Source: Treponema_I sp045631425 | GTDB taxonomy: Bacteria; Spirochaetota; Spirochaetia; Treponematales; Treponemataceae | Length of the DNA: 13,080 nucleotides | NCBI GenBank assembly: GCA_045631425.1 | Contig: JAZQUR010000081.1 | Span: 1-13,080 of the forward strand | Direction of reading: 5' to 3' | Part shown: positions 1 through 5,587 of the stretch, in pieces | Layout of the letters: each line of letters starts with the position of its first letter | Position numbering within the stretch: position 1 is the first letter of the stretch | Program-made: the position numbers and the translations under genes | The notes under the pieces: model-generated | The model's input: only the letters and a program-made list of their open reading frames with translations | The model's database searches: none | Told to the model about the DNA's origin: nothing

Positions 1-1226
1 ATTTCTTCCTTTTTTACTGCTTTTAGTACTTCTTCTACAGAATTGTATCGTATTAAATTGAAGTTGGAAATTCCTGAAATACTGTTGTATGTAATTTCAC
101 TATGAACAACACCAACATTATTTGTACTAGTTTCTTGTTCATTTTTTTTGATAATTTGAACTGGTAAGGAAATAATTGGGTTTGTTAGATATAAATTGTT
201 TTGCTTTGCAACAATATCATTTCCTCGATAAAGAGAAATAACATCAACCTTATTTTCCGCCATTAAAGCAACGGCTTCTTCTGTGTTTTTGCATTTGATA
301 TAATTGAAATTTAAGCCAGAGATTTCTGAGATTTCGTCAAAAATATCGCGGATGTATCCTGAAAAATCATCGTCTTTTTTGTTTTCCATTTGTAGTGGAG
401 CCCAAAGAGGTGTCCATGCAACATTTATTGTGTCTATAGAATTTATGATATCTAGTTCATCTTCTGTGAAAATTTCTACAGCTTTTGAGATAAGATTGTA
501 CTTTCGAGCTAATTCATTACTATAGTTTGGATTTTCAAAGTTAAGTGAAGAAAGTGCATAATTCATGTCTTGCAAAATATCAGTTCGTTCTTTTGCTACT
601 GCAAAATAAAAAGGCTGAGGAAAAAACTCTGCAATCAAATTATAGTAATCTAGGTCTGGTAAAGTTCCGGAAATCACTGCGTCTACATATTCATCTCTAA
701 GCATTTTTTCCATGATATATGTATTTTCACAGCCGACTACAGTATGCTCATTTAGATTTTCCTCTTCAGCATAGTTGTAATATGCAGCAACATTGACTGA
801 ATTTTCTATAACAGCGATTTTTAGATTTTCTGCTGATTTGAAACTACTTTTTTTTAGGTCACTATCTTTTAATGTGTACAAATATCGATATGTGGTTCCT
901 AGTGCAATGTCTGGAAAAAGAAATTTTTCTTCACGCTCTTCAGTTTTTACAATACAGCCCAAAATATCGATGGTGCCGTTTTCTAACATTTCTACACAGT
1001 TTTCAAAGGAATCTAAGATATAGTTAAATTTCCAACCTGTATATTCTGAAATGGTTTGTAGGTAATCATAGTTAAAACCGTAAGGTGTTCCCGAGTCTGT
1101 TATTTCTTGATATTTTGATTGAATATACCAACCTACGTTTACTGTTTTTGTTTCTGAAAAAACTTGTGTTGGCAAAAATGCAATGAGGAAAATAAATAAA
1201 ACTTTTGTAAAAAAACGATTATTCAT
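1..1226 (-). CDS. secreted tandem solute-binding-domain protein (SBP_bac_3 type), C-terminus outside window
   Basis: An uninterrupted frame runs from an ATG at 1226 to the left edge, giving 408 residues with no stop, so the gene is partial. Residues 1-24 form a signal peptide (basic start, hydrophobic core LFIFLIAFL, then PTQVFSE). The first periplasmic solute-binding-like domain covers about residues 28-250 and has typical segments: GTPYGFNYDYL, then ENGTIDILGC, then ERE-EKFLFPDI. A second similar domain starts near residue 258 (INVAWTPLWAPLQ, SGYIRDIFDEI, MAENKVDVISLYRG). Tandem domains of this kind usually sense or bind amino-acid-like ligands; in treponemes and related bacteria they often sit in front of a membrane segment and a GGDEF, EAL, HD or kinase output domain, which would lie to the left of this window. 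No Shine-Dalgarno is present; a promoter-like pair lies directly upstream. The family call is fairly sure, the output function unknown. Confidence 0.82.
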   Translation of the reverse strand, partial: MNNRFFTKVLFIFLIAFLPTQVFSETKTVNVGWYIQSKYQEITDSGTPYGFNYDYLQTISEYTGWKFNYILDSFENCVEMLENGTIDILGCIVKTEEREEKFLFPDIALGTTYRYLYTLKDSDLKKSSFKSAENLKIAVIENSVNVAAYYNYAEEENLNEHTVVGCENTYIMEKMLRDEYVDAVISGTLPDLDYYNLIAEFFPQPFYFAVAKERTDILQDMNYALSSLNFENPNYSNELARKYNLISKAVEIFTEDELDIINSIDTINVAWTPLWAPLQMENKKDDDFSGYIRDIFDEISEISGLNFNYIKCKNTEEAVALMAENKVDVISLYRGNDIVAKQNNLYLTNPIISLPVQIIKKNEQETSTNNVGVVHSEITYNSISGISNFNLIRYNSVEEVLKAVKKEE

Positions 1227-1261
1227 TCTCTAATTTTAACATTGGGTATGATAACTGTCTA
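1227..1261 (-). promoter_or_regulatory. putative sigma70 promoter, leaderless geometry
   Basis: On the minus strand TAGACA (1261-1256) is followed after 17 nt by TAAAAT (1238-1233), then 6 nt (TAGAGA) and the ATG at 1226. Transcription starting about 7 nt after the -10 would begin at the start codon. The hexamers are imperfect, so this is an inference strengthened by the same geometry at three other genes in the window. Confidence 0.4.
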
Positions 1262-1312
1262 AGAAAATATTTTATTTTTTATGAAGATATTATTACTGTA
1301 TGTAGAAATATA

Positions 1313-1359
1313 TAAAAAAAAAGCCTTTTACGAAGTACGATTTGCTTCATAAAAGGCTT
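1313..1359 (-). terminator. intrinsic terminator of the helicase/ABC-F unit
   Basis: A 15-bp stem (1321-1335 with 1345-1359, one G-T mismatch position, 9-nt loop) is followed on the minus strand by a run of T (complement of 1314-1322). It lies 16 bp after the ABC-F stop codon and ahead of the separately transcribed solute-binding gene. Confidence 0.88.
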
Positions 1360-1374
1360 GTTTTCAAAAATCAA

Positions 1375-3024
1375 TTAAACTCTATATTTGATTTTTTTAC
1401 CTGTTCCTTCGTACATTTGTTTACGAAGTTCTGTAACTTGTTCATCTTTGATGTAATCATCGAAACTCATCATTCTGTCGATTACACCGTTAGGTGTAAT
1501 TTCGATAATGCGGTTTGCAATAGATTGAATAAACTCGTGGTCATGGCTTGTGAAAAGAACAACGCCACCGAAAGCGATTAAACCTTCGTTCAAAGACTGG
1601 ATTGCTTCAAGGTCAAGGTGATTTGTTGGGTCATCCATTGTAAGAACGTTTGCACCAGACAACATCAATTTTGAAAGCATACAGCGAACTTTTTCACCAC
1701 CAGAAAGGATTTTTACTTTCTTTAGAGATTCGTCCCCTGTGAAAAGCATACGACCTAGGAAACCGCGAACGTAAGCGTCGTCTTGGTCTTTTGAGTATTG
1801 TTTTAGCCATTCTGTGATGTTGTAATCGTTGTTGAAATATTCTGCATTATCACGTGGTAGATATGTTTGGCTTGTTGTTTGTCCCCAGTAATAATCCCCA
1901 GAATCTGCTTTTTTTACACCGTTTAAGATGTCAAATAGGGCAGTGATAGAGTTGTGTTCGATACCAACAAAAGCGATTTTATCTGTGCGGTTTACAGTTA
2001 GGTCAAAATCTTTTAGAAGTTGGATTCCGTCTTCTGTGTAGTTAAGTTTTTTTACAGTTAGAACGTTGTTACCAATTTCTCTATCCATTTTGAAGTTTAC
2101 GTATGGGAACTTACGTGATGTAACTGGAAGTCCTTCAACTTCTTGAGCAAGTTTGTCGTAAACTTTTTTACGGCTTGTTGCTTGGCGGCTTTTTGCAGCG
2201 TTAGAACTAAAGCGAAGAATAAACTCTTTCAAGTCTTTCATTTTGTCTTCGTTTTTCTTTTGCTGATCTTTAGCTTGTTTTTGAAGAATCTGGCTCATTT
2301 GGTACCAGAAATCGTAGTTTCCTGTAAATTGTGTGATTTTTCCAAAGTCAATATCACAAATTGTTGTACAAACTGTGTTCAAAAAGTGACGGTCGTGGCT
2401 TACTACGATAACAGTGTTTGGGAAATCCATCAAAAAGTTTTCTAGCCATGTGATAGATTCAATATCCAAACCGTTGGTAGGTTCGTCCAATAAAAGAATA
2501 TCAGGTTCACCGAAAATTGCTTGAGCAAGCAAAACACGCACTTTTTGGCTTTCATCAAGTTCGCTCATCATAGAATCGTGATATTCTTCTTCTAGTCCAA
2601 GACCTGAAAGCATTTGTTCGATTTGGTTTTCAGCTTCGTATCCACCAAGTTCGCCAAATTCTGCTTCTAATTCAGCAGATTTGATTCCGTCTTCTTCTGT
2701 GAAATCTTCTTTTGCGTAAATTGCATCACGGGCTTTTGAACATTCGTATAGTTTTGGGTGTCCCATTAAAACTGTGTCTTTTACTGAATATTCGTCAAAA
2801 GCAAAGTGGTCTTGCTTTAACACAGCCATACGTTCACCTGGAGTCATGATAATCTGTCCAGAGTCGTGTTCAAGTTCTCCATCAAGAACTTTTAGAAATG
2901 TTGATTTTCCAGCACCGTTTGCACCGATGATTCCGTAACAGTTGCCTGGAGTAAATTTTAGGTTTACATCTTTGAAAAGTGTTCTTTCACCAAATTTTAG
3001 ACTTACGTCTGAAACTGTAATCAT
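1375..3024 (-). CDS. ABC-F family ATP-binding protein, YkpA/YbiT type
   Basis: This 549-residue cytoplasmic protein has two ABC ATPase domains and no membrane segment, the ABC-F layout; such proteins bind the ribosomal E site and act in translation rather than transport. Domain 1 has an intact Walker A (GANGAGKST, 34-42), signature region LDESQ (156-160) in place of LSGGQ, and Walker B LLLDEPTNGLD (177-187). A charged linker (about 240-310) joins the domains. Domain 2 has a degenerate Walker A (GIEHNSIT from 354, no Lys), a normal signature LSGGE (440-444) and MDDPTNHLD (463-471), with Asp instead of the catalytic Glu at 465. From memory the whole sequence aligns along its length with Bacillus YkpA, whose second Walker A is also degenerate, so that loss is a subfamily trait. 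The start is supported by AAGGGG 8 nt upstream. It follows the helicase gene by 22 bp and is co-transcribed with it. Confidence 0.93.
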   Translation of the reverse strand: MITVSDVSLKFGERTLFKDVNLKFTPGNCYGIIGANGAGKSTFLKVLDGELEHDSGQIIMTPGERMAVLKQDHFAFDEYSVKDTVLMGHPKLYECSKARDAIYAKEDFTEEDGIKSAELEAEFGELGGYEAENQIEQMLSGLGLEEEYHDSMMSELDESQKVRVLLAQAIFGEPDILLLDEPTNGLDIESITWLENFLMDFPNTVIVVSHDRHFLNTVCTTICDIDFGKITQFTGNYDFWYQMSQILQKQAKDQQKKNEDKMKDLKEFILRFSSNAAKSRQATSRKKVYDKLAQEVEGLPVTSRKFPYVNFKMDREIGNNVLTVKKLNYTEDGIQLLKDFDLTVNRTDKIAFVGIEHNSITALFDILNGVKKADSGDYYWGQTTSQTYLPRDNAEYFNNDYNITEWLKQYSKDQDDAYVRGFLGRMLFTGDESLKKVKILSGGEKVRCMLSKLMLSGANVLTMDDPTNHLDLEAIQSLNEGLIAFGGVVLFTSHDHEFIQSIANRIIEITPNGVIDRMMSFDDYIKDEQVTELRKQMYEGTGKKIKYRV

Positions 3025-3046
3025 TTATTTTTCCCCTTGTAAAATC

Positions 3047-4768
3047 TTATTTCTTTTTTCCAAAAAACTTTTGAATAATTCCTAAAAGTCCAGCGCTGCC
3101 TTTTTTTGCAGTTGATGTTGTTTGTGTTTTGTTTTTTCTAGGAATATTGTCGAAATCTCTAGGTTTTCCGCCACCCAAAGTTGTGCCTTTTGGTGCTGTT
3201 GGATGTTTAGCAGGAACTGATTTTTTGTTGTTTTTCTTGTTGTTCCCTTTTCCAGAAGATTTTTTGTTTGATTTGTTGTAGCTTGAGCCACTTCTTTCTG
3301 TGTAAGAACTTTCGCTGTAAGAAGCATTTCCAGAGTTTTCGCCTCCAGCATATTTTTCTTTGTAAAGTTTCATGCGCTCTTCAAAAGATAGTGTAGACAA
3401 GTCTTGTTCAAAGTTTGCTTTTTCACGGCTTCTGTTGTATGGCTGTTTACCATTTTTGTTGTATTTTGAGCCGTTTTTATTTCCGCGGTTATCGCCGTTT
3501 TTGTATCCAGATTTTTCTCCTGAGCGACCTTTGCCGTGGTAATTTCTGTCTTTGTTGTTGCGACGGTTGTTTCTGTCGTTATCGAAATCAGCGTCGTAGC
3601 GATCTGTTTTGATGTACATTCCAGCACTGGCATCTTCTGCGAACATTTCTGGAGTAGGCATTGTTGCAGGGATTGCGTATCCAACATAGCGTTCGATGGC
3701 TGGAAGATTGTAAACATCTTGTTCGCTACAGAATGTGTATGCTTTGCCAGATTTTCCTGCACGAGCTGTACGACCGATTCTGTGAACGTAGTTTTCTGCT
3801 TCACTTGGAAGATCGAAGTTGATAACCATTTCTAAGTCGTCAACGTCGATTCCGCGAGCTGCAACGTCTGTGGCAACTAAGCATTTAAGTTCGCCTTCTT
3901 TAAATGATTTTAAAACTGCAAGGCGTTTTGATTGTGGTAAATCTCCGATGATGTATTCAGCTTCGATTCCGTTGATTTTTAGACGTTTTGCAATCACTTC
4001 TGATGAACGTTTTGTGTTACAGAAAATGATTACGCTTTCTGGATTTTCGTTTTTAAGGATACCAACTAAAAGTTTTGTTTTTTCGTCGCTGGAAACGTGA
4101 AGAAGCACTTGGTCGATTTCGTCGATTGTGATGTGTTCTGCTTCGATAGTTACTTCTTTTGCGTTTTCTGTGTATTCCCAAGCAAGGTTTTTAACGTATG
4201 TGTTCAAAGTTGCGCTAAAAAGCATTGTTTGGCGTTTTTCAACTGGTGGAAGGATTTTAATAAGTGTTCTTAGGTCTGGATAAAATCCCATGTCGAACAT
4301 ACGGTCTGCTTCATCAACTACAAGGAATGCTACAGATGATAAATTCATTGTTCCTGATTCGCATAAGTCGATAACGCGACCTGGTGTTCCTACGATAATA
4401 TCAATGTCTTTTTTTAGAAGATTTGTTTGTTTTTCGTAGCCAACTCCACCGTAAAAGCTTCCTGTTTTTAGGTTTGTTCCAGAGATAAGAGTTTTTGCTT
4501 CTTCTTCAACTTGAACTGCCAATTCTCTTGTTGGCACCATGATAAGAGCTTTTTTTCCTGCAAGTTCTTCTTTTGTTAAAAGTTGTTGCAACATTAAAAC
4601 TAGGTAAGATGCTGTTTTACCAGTTCCTGTTTGAGATTGAACGTATAAGTCCTCTCCTGATAGTCCACAAGTTAAAACTTGCTCTTGAACAGGTGTACAT
4701 TTTTCGTAACCTGCTGCTTCCAAACCTTTCATAAGGTCTGGGCTTAAATTAAATTCTGAGAAATTCAT
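3047..4768 (-). CDS. DEAD-box ATP-dependent RNA helicase with long disordered tail
   Basis: The protein (573 residues) has the complete DEAD-box core: Q motif (FNLS..., CTPVQEQ, 6-30), motif I SQTGTGKT (45-52), Ia PTRELAVQ (79-86), Ib GTPGR (127-131), II DEAD (152-155), III SAT (185-187), IV VIIFCNTK (246-253), V ATDVAARGID (299-308) and VI HRIGRTAR (329-336). It should unwind short RNA duplexes using ATP, in RNA turnover, ribosome assembly or cold adaptation. After about residue 390 comes a roughly 170-residue Asn/Lys/Arg/Gly/Ser-rich low-complexity region, typical of RNA-binding disordered tails, ending in a short amphipathic, Lys-rich segment (GLLGIIQKFFGKKK). The tail precludes assigning it to RhlE, RhlB or CshA with confidence. 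GAGGT just before the ATG supports the start. It is the first gene of the unit with the ABC-F gene. Confidence 0.93.
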   Translation of the reverse strand: MNFSEFNLSPDLMKGLEAAGYEKCTPVQEQVLTCGLSGEDLYVQSQTGTGKTASYLVLMLQQLLTKEELAGKKALIMVPTRELAVQVEEEAKTLISGTNLKTGSFYGGVGYEKQTNLLKKDIDIIVGTPGRVIDLCESGTMNLSSVAFLVVDEADRMFDMGFYPDLRTLIKILPPVEKRQTMLFSATLNTYVKNLAWEYTENAKEVTIEAEHITIDEIDQVLLHVSSDEKTKLLVGILKNENPESVIIFCNTKRSSEVIAKRLKINGIEAEYIIGDLPQSKRLAVLKSFKEGELKCLVATDVAARGIDVDDLEMVINFDLPSEAENYVHRIGRTARAGKSGKAYTFCSEQDVYNLPAIERYVGYAIPATMPTPEMFAEDASAGMYIKTDRYDADFDNDRNNRRNNKDRNYHGKGRSGEKSGYKNGDNRGNKNGSKYNKNGKQPYNRSREKANFEQDLSTLSFEERMKLYKEKYAGGENSGNASYSESSYTERSGSSYNKSNKKSSGKGNNKKNNKKSVPAKHPTAPKGTTLGGGKPRDFDNIPRKNKTQTTSTAKKGSAGLLGIIQKFFGKKK

Positions 4769-4783
4769 TTTACCTCAAATAAG

Positions 4784-4838
4784 CTTACTTCTATTCAGCT
4801 AAATCTATATTTTTTAAGGATTTCTTACTGCTATTCAG
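4784..4838 (-). repeat. paired 15-bp direct repeats upstream of the helicase gene
   Basis: On the minus strand CTGAATAGCAGTAAG (4838-4824) and CTGAATAGAAGTAAG (4798-4784) differ at one base and lie 40 bp apart, start to start. The proximal copy ends 15 bp before the helicase ATG. Between them lies an AT-rich stretch containing TATAGA. Pairs like this can be regulator-binding sites or RNA elements in a 5' leader; I cannot tell which. Confidence 0.6.
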
Positions 4839-4913
4839 AAAACCGAAAAAGCAAAATTATTTCATATAATATACTGATTTTGGAGGGAAGAGTAAAGCGG
4901 TATATCTTTTTTT

Positions 4914-5130
4914 CAGCTTTGGAAAGCTGGGAAACTTTACGAGGGAAGAAAACCCTAGGTTACAAAATTACTTCCTGTAATTTTGTAACCTTCAAGAATT
5001 TTCTACTGAAAATTCTTGATTTTGCTTTAATCAGCCATCCTTGGCTGACATAGTTTAAAAGCTTCCTCGTGCACCCCTCTTTCCTAAAAGGACGACCAAA
5101 GGACTTGCCGTCCTCTGGACTCTGGGCAAG
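4914..5130 (+). other. dense hairpin cluster, possible structured RNA (cloverleaf-like)
   Basis: Five perfect hairpins follow one another: 4914-4929 (CAGCTT stem), 4958-4990 (14-bp stem, loop TTCCT), 4992-5019 (12-bp stem, loop TACT, then TTTT), 5031-5048 (7-bp stem, loop TCCT) and 5104-5130 (CTTGCC/GGCAAG enclosing GTCC/GGAC). An outer pairing of ACGAGGgAAG (4939-4948) with CTTCCTCGT (5062-5070), one G bulged, would enclose hairpins two to four as a four-way junction. No credible coding frame crosses it. A TATAAT at 4865-4870 is on the plus strand, but no matching -35 is visible. Strand is uncertain; the outer stem could be extended by a T-G wobble only on plus. It could be a non-coding RNA, a long clpB leader or accumulated intergenic repeats. 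Confidence 0.45.
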
Positions 5131-5160
5131 GTAGTTGGTTTTGGTTGTTTCTGTTGGTAG

Positions 5161-5372
5161 TTCACGTGTTTGGGATAGATGTCAGGAATGGCTCTGACGA
5201 GCATTCCGTGAATAGACAGGGAATGTGTTGGTTTGTGAGCTTGTCGAACCAACGAAAAAAACTGCATATATCTCACGTGATTAGGTTAGATGTCGGAAAC
5301 GGCTCTATGAGCGTTTCTGTTGGTGGCTTACGTGACTGGGTTAGATGTTAGGTACGACTTTTCAAGCGTACT
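5161..5372 (+). repeat. degenerate tandem repeat with covarying bulged hairpins
   Basis: Three units share YACGTG, then TAGATGT, then a hairpin with one unpaired purine. TAGATGT begins at 5176, 5287 and 5342, spacings of 111 and 55 bp, about two periods and one. The hairpins are 5185-5207 (GGAATG-G-CTC, loop TGAC, GAG-CATTCC), 5296-5317 (GAAACG-G-CTC, loop TAT, GAG-CGTTTC) and 5351-5372 (GGTACG-A-CTT, loop TTC, AAG-CGTACT). The stem bases differ but pairing is kept in each, including CTC/GAG to CTT/AAG. CTGTTGGTRG precedes both the first unit (5151) and the third (5317), suggesting a decayed earlier unit. No protein-coding frame explains it. Confidence 0.65.
5227..5253 (+). repeat. small palindromic element, TGAGC-N3-TCGAACC type
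   Basis: GTTGGTT (5227-5233) pairs perfectly with AACCAAC (5247-5253) around TGAGCTTGTCG. A near-identical core, GTGAGCGAAGTCGAACC, sits inside the GC-rich repeat at 5436-5452. From memory, similar TGAGC...TCGAA palindromes are common between genes in unrelated bacteria. It occupies the place where one 55-bp hairpin unit would be expected. Confidence 0.55.
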
Positions 5373-5395
5373 GTGTTTAAACTGATGGAAAACAA

Positions 5396-5517
5396 CCTAG
5401 CCCTGACAGTAGGGGCGGCGGAGCCGTTCCGGATGGTGAGCGAAGTCGAACCAGCAGGAATGGAGGCGGAAGCCGTAACCCCGAATGGCAGGTACTCACA
5501 GCATAAAAGGTTGCTCC
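5396..5517 (+). repeat. GC-rich dispersed repeat, copy A
   Basis: This 122-bp block, much richer in GC than its surroundings, is nearly identical to the reverse complement of 11779-11877, except for a 24-bp segment (about 5431-5454) that is a single base in the other copy. It can fold as a chain of short hairpins: CCCT/AGGG, CGGC/GCCG, TTCC/GGAA (whose loop holds the extra segment) and GGC-GGAA-GCC with a GNRA-type loop. The other copy has GAAA in that loop, so the fold is read on the plus strand here. It ends 70 bp before clpB. Confidence 0.88.
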
Positions 5518-5552
5518 AAAGAAATCTAAAAAAAATAATTTTACATTTTTAC

Positions 5553-5587
5553 TTGCCAATTTGATTTTTTCTGACTAACTTTATGTT
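5553..5587 (+). promoter_or_regulatory. putative clpB promoter, leaderless geometry
   Basis: TTGCCA (5553-5558), 17 nt, TAACTT (5576-5581), then 6 nt to the clpB ATG at 5588. No Shine-Dalgarno is present. An out-of-frame ATG at 5583 gives a two-codon frame (ATG TTA TGA) whose stop overlaps the clpB start. No CIRCE-type inverted repeat is visible. A longer transcript from upstream remains possible. Confidence 0.42.

Noticed and set aside
1375..3024. Degenerate second Walker A read as evidence that the ABC-F gene is decaying
   Set aside because: The same loss occurs in Bacillus YkpA as I recall it, and the rest of the protein is intact and co-transcribed, so it is a subfamily trait.
3082..3804. 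Two minus-strand frames inside the helicase tail region, encoding Thr/Lys/Gln-rich peptides
   Set aside because: They are alternate-frame readings of the low-complexity helicase tail, which is in an intact frame with all motifs; they have no Shine-Dalgarno and no recognisable domain.
5055..5276. Minus-strand frame of 73 codons in the structured intergenic region
   Set aside because: It runs across the hairpin units whose covariation argues for RNA structure, its sequence (for example SPLVVLLGKRG) looks like spurious translation of a repeat, and it has no plausible ribosome site.
5161..5372. CRISPR array
   Set aside because: The spaced repeats are degenerate, vary in stem sequence and lie 111 and 55 bp apart; there are no uniform repeats or spacers and no cas genes.
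4914..5517. tRNA, tmRNA or other known RNA gene
   Set aside because: No T-loop GGTTCGANTCC context with an acceptor stem, and no tmRNA-like ends were found; GTCGAACC motifs here belong to the small palindromes.
5373..5564. Open frames on both strands through GC-rich repeat copy A
   Set aside because: The repeat is open by composition. The 24-bp loop segment present only in copy A is in frame, but copy B differs by 23 bp overall, which breaks the frame, so no protein is conserved.
5553..5587. CIRCE (HrcA) operator before clpB
   Set aside because: No TTAGCACTC-N9-GAGTGCTAA or close variant is visible anywhere upstream of clpB.
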